Positions 1 to 11,962 of a stretch of DNA of 64,000 bases are shown here, in pieces. Below the pieces are notes generated by a model. It saw only the letters and a list, made by a program, of their open reading frames with translations. It ran no database searches and had not been told where the DNA came from. Each line of letters begins with the position of its first letter. Within the stretch, counting starts at the first letter, position 1. The DNA is from Cryptomeria japonica (Eukaryota; Streptophyta; Pinopsida; Cupressales; Cupressaceae): contig NC_081407.1 in NCBI RefSeq assembly GCF_030272615.1, positions 438,617,230 through 438,681,229 on the forward strand. Reading direction: 5' to 3'. The position numbers and the translations under genes are program-made.

Positions 1-619
1 TCCTTTAACAGGGTGACTCAAAATAATTGAGTTCTTGAAATCCTCTAACAAGGTAACCTTTAACAGGGTTTAACCCTTAACTGGGTATTCTTGCCATCCC
101 TTAATCGGGTGATCCCTAACAGGATCAGTTCCTAACAGAACCTATTATATCAGTCTTTAACCGGACAAGGCTCCTAACAGAGTAGACTTCTAAAGAGTTC
201 AAAAACAAGCTTGTGAGTATTCATCCCCACCGTGGTTTTTCTTAGTTGGGTTTCCATGTGAAAAATATGTGTGTTATGTGTGATGTCTTCCTCATGTGAT
301 GTTTTGTTGTTTTCTATCAAGTGGTAAATCATGTTGATCTAGTTGCTCATAAGTATATCTTTGATGGTAGATTACTTGTTCATGTATTAGGGTGAAATGG
401 AAATGAAGTGTTAGAGTATATGAGAAGATAGATATCAACCAGTTCATGCTTGTCTCAGTTATTCTGGGTTTTTGCCAGTTGTACTCTGTTTTAGGACCAG
501 TGTTACTGTTTGTCTATCAATGCATAGTGTCTGCTGACAAACCATTTTAAGAGTGTGTTTTTTCTGTACTGATTCACCCCCCCCTCTCTCAATACCAGTT
601 TGGTACTATTCTTTCATCA
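1..619 (+). mobile_element. 3' part of an LTR (solo LTR or truncated element), cut by window start
   Basis: This stretch holds no coding sequence. It has many short imperfect repeats built on CCTTTAACAGGGT or CCTAACAGAGT (1-200), an ACCGTGGTTTTT and GGGTTTCCA motif near 230-255, and a C-run followed by CTCTCTCAATACC near 577-597. The 1,189-bp solo LTR at 26,043-27,231 has the same order of motifs and also ends in TTCATCA. The polyprotein of element B becomes readable at base 620, so 619 is taken as the LTR end. The layout resembles Ty1/copia LTRs as I remember them, but the superfamily is inferred. The left end and target duplication lie outside the window. Confidence 0.55.
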
Positions 620-1317
620 TTGAGTTATCATGGGAAGTGTTATGCTATGGACAACAGAGAAGTGCCAGTGATAGGTACAATGAAAGATGTGGAAGTAAAA
701 ATAGCAGCATTCCTTGAAGCAACATATAAGATGGATGTCATAGTAATTGATGCAAAACCTCACTATGGCATGTTGTTATCTAGACAGTGGGCTGCAACAG
801 TACATGGAAATGTTCAGTTGGATTTGTCATATGCTACTATCCTAATCAATGGAAGCCAGGTTAAGTTGTATAGAGAACCACGTGCCCCTAGGGTAATTGA
901 GAAAATAGATCCTAGTATGCTAAACTGTATGATTGATGTGGATCTTGATAATTTTAGAATACAACCAATTTTACCTCAGTTGAAGAATACTCATTCTATT
1001 GTGACTGAATTGGAATCTCAACAGCATGATTTGTGGCATATCTATTTTGATGGAGCTTGCTCTAAGGAAGGATCTGGAGTAGGAGTTCTGTTTGTATCCC
1101 CATCAGGTATAACCTTCAAATATTCCTTTTTGCTAGCCTTTCAATGTACAAACAACACTGCTGAATATGAAGCCTTGTTATTGGGGCTTGAAGTTGCAAA
1201 AAGGCATGGGATTTAGTTGTTAAGAGTGCTAGGAGATTCAGAGTTGGTTGTTTCTCAGGTTAGATCTAAGTATGCATCTAAAAATGATCGTTTGAAAAGA
1301 TATAAGCATGTAGTGTG
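620..1317 (+). pseudogene. Element B pol: protease C-terminus and first half of aRH
   Basis: The frame opens without its own start codon, as expected for a polyprotein cut by the LTR to its left. Residues 14-70 carry the end of a retropepsin-like domain with the YGMLLSRQW motif. After a linker comes an archaeal-type RNase H: WHIYFDGACS (catalytic Asp), then TNNTAEYEALLLGLEVA (catalytic Glu), then a GDSE motif near 1,235. A TAG at 1,214-1,216 breaks the frame. The domain is cut at 1,317 by element A and resumes at 17,581 in the same frame once the insertion and one target duplication are discounted. Having aRH directly after protease and before RT differs from element A. Confidence 0.85.
1313..1317. 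repeat. Left target site duplication of element A (GTGTG)
   Basis: GTGTG lies directly before the 5' LTR and again at 17,581-17,585 directly after the 3' LTR. Five bases is the usual duplication length for Ty3 integrases. Keeping one copy re-aligns the aRH frame of element B across the junction. Confidence 0.93.
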
Positions 1318-2081
1318 TGTAGACACCTAAAATTGTCCAGTCTAATTAAATAAATATTTTATTTATTTAATTATCTAAGCTTAATTCTTCTATTAATTAA
1401 ATAAATCTTTATTTATTTAATTAATTCATTTATCCTCTTCTAGCCTTATTTCTCATTTAAATAAATATATTTATTTATTTAAATTATCATTTTCCTAAAT
1501 TAAATAAATATCTTATTTATTTAATTGATCCCACTTCTTCAATTAATTAAATAAATCTTTATTTATTTAATTAATTCATTAGCCTTTTCTACCCATGACA
1601 CATGTCATTCATCTCTTAATTCATACACTACCTACCACTTTCATTATTTTATTATTTCTTTTACCTACCCTCTAATCATAGCCGACCTCCTTTTACACCT
1701 CTCAATCTTATCCCTCCATTTCATATAGTGTTTTCTATATAAGGAGATGCTTCCTTCATTATCAAACCCTAATGACTTAATTAATTGACTACACTACGAT
1801 CCTACTTGCAAACCACATTCCGTTCTTTGTTGAGCTCTTGTGCATATAAAATCTGAGAGCAAATATATCAAGCAAGATCAATGGAGATAGGAAGAATGGA
1901 GATCAAAACCCTATTGGACATGTGATGGTATAATCTTTGTGATTTCATGTGATTTGCATTGTCTTAGGTAATCTTCATATGTTATGGTGGATCTTTGTTG
2001 ATTGTTAGGCTAGAGTTTTGTGGTTGAATTCATTTAGCCTTTCAGTATTGTTATTATTGTTATCCATTTTCACCATATACA
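1318..2081 (+). repeat. 5' LTR of element A
   Basis: 764 bp, begins TG and ends CA. The first 270 bp consist of five palindromic modules, each a run of TTAAATAAAT facing ATTTATTTAA. A TATA box lies at offset 418. It pairs with 16,817-17,580 with ten substitutions counted by eye. Confidence 0.96.
1736..1743 (+). promoter_or_regulatory. TATA box of 5' LTR (TATATAAG)
   Basis: TATATAAG sits 418 bp into the LTR, where the U3 promoter is expected. It is preserved at the same offset in the 3' LTR (17,235-17,242), where the base just upstream has changed. Confidence 0.7.
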
Positions 2082-2084
2082 TTT

Positions 2085-2103
2085 TGGCACGCCTGGTGGG
2101 ACT
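2085..2103 (+). other. Primer-binding site of element A
   Basis: TGGCACGCCTGGTGGGACT begins three bases after the LTR end. It starts with TGG, the complement of a tRNA CCA end, and its complement reads like an acceptor stem plus T-arm. I do not assign the tRNA by eye. Confidence 0.75.
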
Positions 2104-2225
2104 CTTGTCCCTTTTGCATTTAACCTTTTGTGGTAGATTTTGTGTTTGAAGTTGCAGATCAGGCATTTCTGACAACATTTTCGACATTTTTCGCATCTGC
2201 ATACTTTCGGATCGTGTTTTTAATT

Positions 2226-2440
2226 TTCTGGCGCGTCTCCGACATCTTGAAGCACGTCTGTGTCATCGACAAAATTTTATTTTGCAGGTTTCCGAAAGGC
2301 GCGTCTGTGTCATTTTTATTCGCGTCTGTGTCGGGGAAGCGCGTCTGTGGTTTTTATCCGCATCTGTGTCTCACAGAACCGCGTTTGTGTCGCATAGTCG
2401 CATCTGTGTCAAGGGTAATCGCGTCTGTGTACCACCTGTT
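2226..2440 (+). repeat. Leader repeat cluster 1 (GCGTCTGTGT motif)
   Basis: About nine copies of a degenerate GCGTCTGTGTC core at irregular spacing of 15-40 bp. Variants include GCATCTGTGTC and GCGTTTGTGTC. The same core recurs at 3,649-3,970 on this strand and at 16,056-16,296 on the opposite strand. Confidence 0.85.
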
Positions 2441-3648
2441 TCAAAATTTTGAAATTTTTCATTGATTCAGTTTTCGGATTTTGCATTTAGGGTTTCAGAT
2501 CTGGTTTATCTTTGGACTAACATTTTCAGATTTAGCTAACAAAATTGGTGCAGCTTGTCTTGGAAGCAAAATCGTTTGGTTGAAGGCCCCTATTTTCACA
2601 AAGTCTTTTGGGTTTTAAAATTTACCTAACTTGTGTGCTTGCAGGAAGGGGTGATCATTTGAAACAACCCAAACTACTAACAAATCTTTGGTGCAAGTCC
2701 TTGGCAAGGGTTTTTGGATTTTTATTGTGTGCCTTGTTTTCATAGACTAGCGAACACTTCCATTGGTGCACTAAAATTGAATCATTGTCTTTTGTGTCTT
2801 GAGCAATAGGCTCTTTTTGTTTAATCTTTAGAGGGCTTGTCTTCCCATGTGGTCATTAGGACTACTAGTGAGAAGAGGACGACCCAAGTGGTAGCAAGGA
2901 AAACCCACCTCATCCGAACCACTATAATCAAATGTATTCATGGTGAAAACTATGGATAACATGTGCTGATTAGTTCATACCGACACTATGTCTCCCCATA
3001 AACCTGTTTGATCAAATTTATTTGATCAGTTGTAGGGCGTAACCCCTACCGGCTGGGAGCCTTCTATATTTACAGAGCTGAAAGTGCCGCATGTATGGCC
3101 ACACGAGCGGATGCCCTTACTAGCACCATTTTGTTTTAGAGGCCCAAATCCTTCTAGTTGTTGGGGCAGGAGGTCGGACCTCTGGTAGCGGCCCACACAC
3201 ATACGGTTCTTAGTAGAGATACAAAGTTCGCCATGGGGAGTTTTCATGGGGACTGATGCTTGGCTGACCCGAGAAGTGAGTGCCGAGGGTGGAGCCAGTG
3301 AGGTCAAGCATCTAAGTATCCACTCTGAATAGCGTAGCCTCGGGGGTAAAACCCCATGTGGGATCAACAACTATTGTCTTGGCCAACCATAGGAATTGTG
3401 CTTGACTTATGTTAAACATTCAAAACATTCAAGACCAAACAGCAAAACATTGTGTCTTTTGTGTCTTCAAGTGTATGCAAAACATTTTTACATCAAACAA
3501 CACACTTTTCTTGGAGTTATTTTGAGTCTAAACACTTGCAAACATTGGGTCTTCATCAACACTGTATCCTCTTGTCACGAAAAACAGTCAAACATTCAAA
3601 TTTGGTCACAACTTCACAAATTGGAAAAATTGCACAAAATTTGCAGAA

Positions 3649-3998
3649 ACGCGTCTGTGTCGGGCATAATAGCGTGTGTGTTGTATAGCTGCATCTGTGA
3701 AGGACATAATCGTGTCTCTGTTCCAACAGTCAACATTGCATTTGGCAAACAAAAGAATCTCAGAAGCGCGTCTGTGTTAAATAGAGAAGCACCTGTGTCA
3801 GGAAACCGTGTCTGTGAAGAATACAGGCACGTCTGTGTCCAGAATTGAAAAATTGTTATAGTCTAGCAAACATAAACAAAAGAATCTCAGAAGTGCGTCT
3901 GTGTTAAACAGAGAAGCGCCTGTGTCGGGAAACCACATCTGTGAAGAATACAGGCACGTCTGTGTCCAGAATTGAAAAACTGTTACAGTCCAGCAAAC
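3649..3998 (+). repeat. Leader repeat cluster 2, including a 127-bp tandem duplication
   Basis: About twelve further copies of the GCGTCTGTGT core. Bases 3,745-3,871 and 3,872-3,998 are adjacent copies of one 127-bp unit (AGAATCTCAGAAG starts at 3,754 and 3,881), each carrying four cores in the same order. The two units differ at about a dozen positions, so the duplication is not brand new. Confidence 0.85.
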
Positions 3999-4457
3999 AA
4001 ACACAGTCAGTTTCAGAATTCTTGAGCTTCCTAGGTGATTTCTCCAGGGTTTCATTTAGCATTCAACTTGTCTTTGGGTCTCACAAAGTCCATCATTGCT
4101 TTACACCTTACATTACATTCACAATTGTCTAAACTTGAGTCAAAAGGTCACTTGCTTGTCCTCATCATACTTTGTCAACACACTACATACAACAACACTT
4201 TGCTAAGTGGTCCCTCATCAAGGTTTCTTACCTTTGGGTCTCATTTGGTTTTACTTAGAGTCAAGGTCAACTTACCTCATCAAGAGAAACTATCCTCTCT
4301 TTGGAAGTCACACCTACTCTACTACATACATACTTGGTCTTACACTTTGGACATTGCAAGTACACTTCAGACTCATTTACATTCCATTCAACTCTTGGTC
4401 TTCCATACTCTTTCCATTTTTCATCTAGTCTCTCACATCTTGGTCAATACCTAGTTC

Positions 4458-6602
4458 ATGGTTGAAACCCGTCTTCAAAAATCTAGGAGAGAAACTAAAG
4501 AGGCTCAAGAGTCTGCAAACATGAGTTCTTATGAGTATGACAATGAGATCTTTTTCAATTCTGATCATACTACATTACTTGACATGGATGTCTATAGAAA
4601 CAATCCAAATGTTGAGAACATGGACACTATAAACAACAATGCTACACACAATGACAATGTGGACAAATTTTCAGTACATTCAGCAGATGTGGAAGAATCC
4701 ATCATGAATCCCCATTTCAATTGATTGGTTGAGGAAATAATGAGGAGGGATAGACAATACTTCTTACAAATGATGGCACAAAGTGGAGCCAAGATACCTC
4801 ATGATTTTGACATGTCTCAAATAATGGAACATAGACCTTTGCAACAATCTCACTCCAATATGGATCAAAGGAGACCTAATAGTGGAGGAAGTAGAGGACC
4901 ACATATGGTACCTGAATCACCATCAACTTTGCTTCAAAAACCAGAGGTCCCACATACACATGGTCAAACATATGATACTCACCTTCGCAGACCATTATGG
5001 AAGTCTTATGGGGAAAAATATGCTCAATCACATACCAATGCTAAGGATCAACCACCAAAGCAATTGGATGTTCAAAGACATGCTCAAAATTTGGACACAA
5101 GGAAACCTCATGTCAAATTGGGGGGCAACACAATGGAACATGACATACCTGTAGAATATGGTATACATGTGCAAAATAGATATGGTGTTCCTCAACATGA
5201 ATCTATACCAAGTGGTCCATATACGCAGCATCATTACAGACCTCCTCTATATGAACATGTGTATGATCAATACCATCCATATATGCAACATGCTCTTCCT
5301 CCAATGGGTACCTCAAACATAGGATATGGTCCAAGAAGTCGATCTCCACCTAAGAGCAGTTTGGAACAACAAATCAGGGATTTACAAAAGAAAATGGAGG
5401 ACATAAATACACTGAAGCCAACATACACAATGAGAGACATATGTCCTTATCCATTTGACAAGAGCATTCCAATGCCTCCTTTTCCTACACACTTTGTGAC
5501 GCCTAAATTTGATAAGTATAGAGGAAAAGGGGATCCTAAGGCACACATAAGACAATTTTTCACAGCTTGCATTGAGGTAGCAGCAGAAGAGACATATTTG
5601 ATGAGATTATTCCCACAAAGCTTAGGTGATCAAGCTATGGAATGGTTCTCCCAACTTCCACCTGGAATTAAGTCATGGGGTGACTTAGCAGAGGCATTTA
5701 TTCAACATTTCTCCTACAACATAGAGATAGACATATCAGTCACTACTTTGTGCAATACTAAGCAAAAAGAGGGAGAATCTTTTGCATCATTTTTACAAAG
5801 ATGGAGAAATCTAGCCAGCAGATGCTCTTGTGAAATTCCACAAAAACAAATGGTAGAGATGTTCACACAAAATGTTAACAAAGAGATTGGTTATGACTTA
5901 AGGAAAGCTTGTTTGTCCACCTTCAAGGACGTCCTTGAAAAAGGCTTAGCGATAGAAAAGGTCCTAATTGAACAAGGAGTCATTAAGATATTCAAGGAAA
6001 ACAAAGATGAATTTAAAGGAAAAGACAAGCCAAGATTTTGGAATAAAAACAAGAACACAATCAATGATGGTGTTGTTGATGCCAACACAGTGCGACCCAA
6101 AGTCATCTTTTCTGGATCAAGTTCCATAAACAATCAAGTGAATGCTCAAACAACTTATAGATCACGAAGGAAGTACACTCCATTGGGAGAACCACTTGAG
6201 TCAGTTTTCAAGAAGCTTGTGGCAAACAAGGTAATCACAGTTCCAGATTTTCCTCCATATGAACCAAAGGTTAAACCAAATTGGTGGAATGATGATGAGT
6301 ATTGTGAATTTCATAAGAGCAAGGGTCATAAGACAGGAAATTGTCATAGACTGAAGAACATCATACAGGATCTCATTGATAGAGGTGATATTGAGATTGA
6401 GGGACATTCGTCTAATCAAGAACATGAGATGTTTAAGGAACCATTCCCAAAACATGACAAGGGAAAAGCTAAAGCCACAGAGGATCAAACCAACTATACC
6501 AGAGCATCTTACAATTATGATTCAACTATTAATCACATTTCAATGGACAATTATGTCTCTACCATTATCATTAAGGACAAAGCGTCCGAGAATTCTACTT
6601 AG
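4458..6602 (+). pseudogene. Element A gag
   Basis: Gag packages element RNA in cytoplasmic particles. The ATG at 4,458 is the first in a frame that stays open, except for one TGA at 4,722-4,724, to the TAG at 6,600-6,602 (714 codons with that stop counted). Residues 1-340 are low complexity, rich in Gln, His, Pro and Tyr. A Retrotrans_gag domain covers about residues 340-500 (GDPKAHIRQFF, then MEWFSQLPPG). A zinc knuckle of Tat type, CEFHKSKGHKTGNC, starts near residue 615. The TGA probably came from a CGA. The following pol is in the same frame behind the terminal TAG, so that codon is either a read-through stop or a decayed codon. Confidence 0.9.
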
Positions 6603-8821
6603 AGACCCAGGATTGTCCTAAAAGGTGTGGGATCTTCTTCCGAACCTACCTCTGAATGTCATGTTACAACTCGTCAAGGCAAAATCACTTTGCAAGGTGC
6701 TCCAACTAAAAACATAGCCTCCTCATCAACCAAACCTAAGTATGACTTTGTAGAACAGTTAGGGAAGACACCCGCGCTCATTTCAATCCTTGAACTATTA
6801 CGCATATCTCCCACACATAAAGCCATTCTTGACAAAATCTTGAGAGATACTGTTGTTCCTACTGATCTAAACGTGGACCAGTTTCAAGCCATGGTGGGAT
6901 ACTTTTCCATTCCACATTCACTTACTTTCATGGAAGCTGATGACACCTCTGTAAGTCACCCACATAATGCACCCTTACACATTGAAGCCTTCATACACAA
7001 ACATCGAATAAAACGAGTCCTGATAGATGGAGGAGCAGGTCTAAACATTTGCACATTAAGCACTATCACACAATTGGGATATTCTGATAAAGTTGTGAAT
7101 TCTACAAACAAGATCACCATTAAGGCATATGATGATGAAGAGCATTCATCCAAGGGTACAGTCATCTTACCTCTCAGAGTTGGACCAGTTACAAAGGATG
7201 TGGTCTGTCAAGTCCTGGATTTAAATCTCACTTATAACATATTGTTAGGACGTCCTTGGATCCATGAAATGAGGGCAGTTCCATCCACATATCACCAATG
7301 CATTAAGTTTCCTCATAATGGAGTGGAGGTAACAGTTAACGGTGATCCTAATCCATTCATATATTGCAATAACCTGAAATCAAAGACTAAGACCATCATT
7401 CCTAGTAATCGGGAGGTTGTTCCTTCGTCGGCATACATTGATCCTGAGTCATTAAAACCTTCGACATCCAAACAAGGTGAGCTTAGAGGCAAGTTTCAGG
7501 ACAAAGGCATGGGGGAATATACTTTCAATCAGACCATGTACTTAAGACAAGTCATGAGTTCCCCAAAAGAATATGGAAGACCACATCCTAACAAGCAAAT
7601 CTCCATCATGACGCTCAAATGGGACCCTACTATCTTCCAAAGATGGGGTGAACTAGAAGAGGAAGATTTATACCAAATGCTTTTCAGAGACAATGAAGAG
7701 GAAACACAAGATCACGTCAATCTACCATGTGAGAAATATGGCAAAGGCTTCAAAATTCTACAAAAATTCGGGTATGATGGAAAAAGCCCTCTGGGGTTAC
7801 GAAAGGAAGGCATCATTGAACCTTTACAACCTGAATTGACTTTCAAGAAGGAACGCTCGAAAGGACTTGGTTTCTTAACTTCCAAAGTTCACACCCAAAG
7901 GACAGAAGAATCCTTACAAATCAAAGCTACCAAAATTCAACAAGAGAATTGCTATTCCACAGATTCCAACGAATGGGAATGGGGTTCCGACAAGTCTTCC
8001 AGTGACTACGAGCTCACCGAGACATTCAGAGAGCCAGGTGAACCCACAGAAGAGGAGGAGTTTTATAACAAATTTAGAGTTGGTCAAGAAACAACCCATG
8101 AGGAGTCTATACAGTCCTTGTCTCAAGGTTCTAGGTTGAAATCACATAGGATGAGAACACCTGTTCCGGAATGCGCTACTAGTGATGATAATTTGGATTC
8201 GCTCGTGATCGAGACTGATGAGGAGAGTGCCATCGATGACCTTGATAATTACCTTGACATACCCGAATATAACCACATCTTCACTCTTAGCCCCACTAAC
8301 TTCGAAGACATTAACGGCCTTCCCCTTGTTCACCACCAACTCATTGATTGGGATCATGAAGGACCTGCACAGTTGGATACATTTCAAAATGATGAAGCTT
8401 TTATTGACTATCTAGGCATACGAGACGATCTTCCCCCTGGAGACCATAAAGCAGGATACACTATAGAACTCAATAGCATGGCATATTTTGGTGAGGGTGT
8501 TGGACCTTCCAGTCGCAAAAATGTGAAAATAAGAACAAATCAAGGGTCTTATGGCAAAAACCACATTGTGGCGCTATCTGACCCCAAAAGAGTAAAAAGA
8601 AAGGATGTATCTGAGGGTGAAAACCTCTCTAAGGCGCCCGAAGATGGAAGGCTCGACATTCTCCCAGCATCATATGAGGAAAAATCATCCATGTTGGTAG
8701 ATGAGACTATCAAAACAAACATCGGTACAGAAGAGGTTCCACACAACATATTCCTAGCTCAATCACTGACAGAGTCTGAAAGGTCAAAATTCATAAGTTT
8801 CCTCACTGGTCATATGCTGAT
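6603..8821 (+). pseudogene. Element A pol part 1: protease, acidic linker and G-patch
   Basis: The frame continues from gag after the TAG and stays open to 8,849. A retropepsin-like domain spans about 6,890-7,360, with VLIDGGAG at about 7,012-7,035 (the DGG form usual in Tat elements) and ILLGRPW near 7,240. Near 7,735-7,900 is a G-patch-like motif, GFKILQKFGYDGKSPLGL followed by GIIEPL. An acidic Ser/Glu-rich linker follows to about 8,760. RT resumes in another frame, so a one- or two-base indel lies about 8,780-8,820. Cleavage of the polyprotein is the expected role of the protease; the G-patch is an RNA-binding module. Confidence 0.88.
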
Positions 8822-9943
8822 ATGTCTGGATTGGATCCGAATTTGGTAATGCATCATCTGACAGTCAAACCAGGGGCAAAACCAGTAAAACAGAAATTAA
8901 GAAAAATGCATCCACAAGTGGCATTACTAGTCAAAGCAGAACTTGAGAAATTACTCGATGTCGGATTCATACGCCCAATTGATTATCCTGAATGGATCTC
9001 TAACTTGGTACCTGTCAGTAAACCAGACCGCGGCATCAGAATTTGCACAGATTTCAGAGACATTAACAAAGCTTGTCCAAAGGATGACTTCCCATTACCA
9101 AACATTGACTTGATTGTTGATCTCACAGCAGGTCATGAAATGCTATCGTTAATGGATGGATTCTCTGGTTATAATCAAATAAGGATCGCCCCCAAGGATC
9201 AACATAAAACAACATTTACTTGTCCGTGGGGAACTTTCTGCTAGAATGTCATGCCGTTCGGGCTAAAGAATGCAGGTGCTACATACCAAAGAGCCATGAC
9301 TACTATCTTTCATGATCTCATGCATGTAACTGTGGAAGATTATGTTGACGATCTCTTGGTCAAATCAATAGATAGAAATACACATTTGGACATACTTTCA
9401 GTTGCCTTTGATCGGTTGGAAAAATACAAAGTAAGATTAAACCCTAAGAAATGTGTCTTTGGAGTAACCTCTGGGAAGCTCCTAGGATTCATTGTATCCA
9501 AAAGAGGAATTGAAGCGGATCCAGCAAAAGTTAAAGCTATCTTGGAAATGCAACCACCCAGAAATATCAGTCAACTTCGATCCTTACAAGGCAGACTCCA
9601 GTCCATCCGAAGATTCATAGCACAACTGGCAGATAAGTGTAATCCTTTTCAGCACCTGCTACATAAAACCATCAAATTCAAATGGGATGACAACTGTCAA
9701 CAGGCTTTCCAGATGCTGAAAGATTATCTTCTAAATCTGCCAGTTCTGATGCCACCAGTTCCAGATCAACCACTGTTACTATACATATCAGCTACTCCAA
9801 TAGCACTAGGGGCACTCTTAGCGCAACAAATCGCTGAAGGCAAGGAAAAAGCAGTATACTATATCAGTCGCACATTGGTGGGATACGAGCTAAACTACAC
9901 ACCAATTGAGCATGCATGTCTTGCTGTGGTCTTTGCTTCATAA
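8822..9943 (+). pseudogene. Element A pol part 2: reverse transcriptase and RNase H
   Basis: This part makes cDNA and removes the RNA template. RT motifs follow in order: FRDINKACPKDDFPLP, LSLMDGFSGYNQI, MPFGLKNAGATYQRAM, then the catalytic YVDD at 9,341-9,352, then LNPKKCVFGV and GKLLGF. RNase H of Ty3 type follows (LLLYISATPIALGALL, where the catalytic Asp expected near YIS appears lost). A TAG at 9,242-9,244 sits between PWGTFC and NVMPFG, in place of a Tyr codon in related proteins. A TAA near 9,942 replaces what is normally Gln (CAA) in FASQKLRHY. Confidence 0.92.
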
Positions 9944-11230
9944 AAATTACGACATTACATGCTTACTCATAAGACAAAGTTAGTTGCAAGGATAGATCCG
10001 TTGAAATACCTTCTCAATAAGGCAACGCTTACTGGGCGACTGGCCAAATGGGTAATGATACTGAGTGAATTCGACATCGAGTATGTGGATATAAAAGCAA
10101 TAAAATTACAAGCCATCACAGATCAATTAGCAGATGCTCCCATGATAGATGATGTTCCTCTAAGTTCAGAATTTCCAGATGAATCCATTTTGACAATGTC
10201 ACATGCAAAGCCATGGCAACTATACTTTGACGGCTCATATACACAGCATGGGGCAGGAGCTGGCATCCTTTTTATAACTCCTCAAGGGGATTCTATACCA
10301 AAATCATACCGCTTATCATTTCCTTGCACTAACAATATAGCGGAATATGAGGCATTAACAACAGGATTACGAATTGCAGTTCAATGGAAGATCCAGGAAC
10401 TTCGTGTTTTTGGGGACTCCCAACTTGTTATCCGTCAAGCAACTGGTGATTATCAAACAAAAGATGAAAAGTTAATGCCTTATAAACAAATGGTGGATGG
10501 CCTGAAACAACATTTCACAAAGATAGACTTTGAGCAGATACCAAGAGAGCAAAATCAAGCCGTAGATGCCATGGCTACAATTGCTTCATTGATCGATTTA
10601 CCTCCAAACGAGACCCACTATGAGTTCTTGGTGGATAATCTTTTGGTCCCTTCATATGAGATAATGCCTACTGAGATGATATGCATTGTCGGTCCCGAAT
10701 CCCAGTTATATGGTTCCATTTTCACATACCTACGTGACAATACTTTACCTCCTGATCTATCAAATAACCAATGTCACACTTTCATTCGCCAATCCTCTCG
10801 ATATGTCATTTTAGCTGATATCCTATACCGGCGAGGTCTAGATGACACTCTTCTTAGATGTTTAGAAAGCGATGAAGCTCAGATTGCGTTACGGGAAGTG
10901 CATGAAGGGATATGTGGTCCACATGCTAGTGGTCCTACCTTGGCCAAGAAACTCATCAGGACTGGATATTACTGGCCCAATATGGAGAAAGACTCATATC
11001 AGTTTGTCAAGAAATGTAAGCAATGTCAAATTCATGGAGACCTCATACATGCGCCAGCACAAGAACTTCAACCACTTGCGTCTTCTTGGCCCTTTTGTCA
11101 GTGGGGACTCAATCTCATAGGCCAAATTCACCCTCCTTCTTCTAATGGTCATAAATTCATTATCACTGCCACAGAGTATTTTATAAAATGGATTGAAGCC
11201 GTGCCTCTCACACAAGTTACTAGAAAATAG
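9944..11230 (+). pseudogene. Element A pol part 3: archaeal-type RNase H and integrase N-terminus
   Basis: The RNase H connection (TGRLAKWVMILSEFDIEY) leads into a second, archaeal-type RNase H at about 10,210-10,600: WQLYFDGSYT, TNNIAEYEALTTGL, FGDSQLVI and QAVDAMA give the Asp, Glu, Asp, Asp set. Integrase begins near 10,890 with its zinc-binding HEGICGPH and CKQC pairs. Its core reads WGLNLIGQI where the family has an Asp after WGL, so the first catalytic Asp is now Asn, and ATEYFIKW where ATDYFTKW is usual. The frame ends at a TAG (11,228-11,230) that probably was CAG. Confidence 0.92.
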
Positions 11231-11962
11231 ATTGCTACATTCATCCTCAACTATATCATTTGCCGATACGGTATTCCTGTTTCCATTATCACTGATAACA
11301 GGCGTCCCTTCAAAAATCAGGATGTTCGTGAACTCTGTGACCGCTTCCATATCTCTCATCATTTCTCCACACCATATTACCCCCAAGGTAATGGCCAAGC
11401 TGAGGCGTCTAACAAAACAATCCTTAAAATCCTAAAGAAGACAGTCGACGATGCTGGTCGTAATTGGCATATTCAACTTAATCCTGCACTTTGGGCCTAC
11501 CGCACAAGCGTCCGTACACCTACAGGAGCTACACCCTTTTCACTAGTCTATGGTTCTGAGGCCATCTTGCCTATCGAGGTCGAGTTACCCTCTTTACGGG
11601 TCTCTTTGCAAAACATCATCAGTGATGAAGACTACAGGGTCTCTCGCTTACAAGAGCTGGAACTATTGGATGAACGAAGACAAACTGCTTATAGTCATCT
11701 CAAGGCTTACCAACAACGAATGAGTCGCAGCTACAATCACAAGGTCAAGCCTCGCACATTTGAGGTAGGTGACTTAGTCCTCAGAGAAAATCCTAAAAAT
11801 CAACAAGACAGAGAGAAGAAGGGCAAGTTCGAACCAAACTGGCTTGGTTCCTACATTATTACAGCAGCATATGGATCTGGTGCATATCAGCTCTCAACTA
11901 CAGAAGGTGAACCTTTGGAGGATCCTATCAATAGCATGCACCTTCATAGGTTCTACACATAG
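11231..11962 (+). pseudogene. Element A pol part 4: integrase core and C-terminus
   Basis: Same frame as the previous part after the TAG. It holds the second catalytic Asp (SIITDN), the third catalytic residue in YYPQGNGQAEASNKT, and the conserved ALWAYRTSVRTPTG. The C-terminal part has KVKPRTFEVGDLVLRE and KFEPNWLGSY, the usual Ty3 C-terminal fold. It ends with MHLHRFYT and TAG at 11,960-11,962. Length and ending are normal for a Tat integrase. Confidence 0.92.

Larger units (their letters stand above)
2104..4457 (+). other. Long untranslated leader of element A
   Basis: About 2.35 kb separate the primer-binding site from gag. It has two clusters of GCGTCTGTGT-type repeats, a non-repetitive GC-richer middle (about 2,860-3,380), and an AC-rich stretch before gag. 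I see no convincing coding region. Long leaders are usual for Tat-type elements. Confidence 0.7.

Noticed and set aside
3026-3370. 114-codon minus-strand ORF in the leader of element A
   Set aside because: No domain-like content, and it sits in a leader segment with no other sign of a gene. Open by chance in GC-richer sequence.
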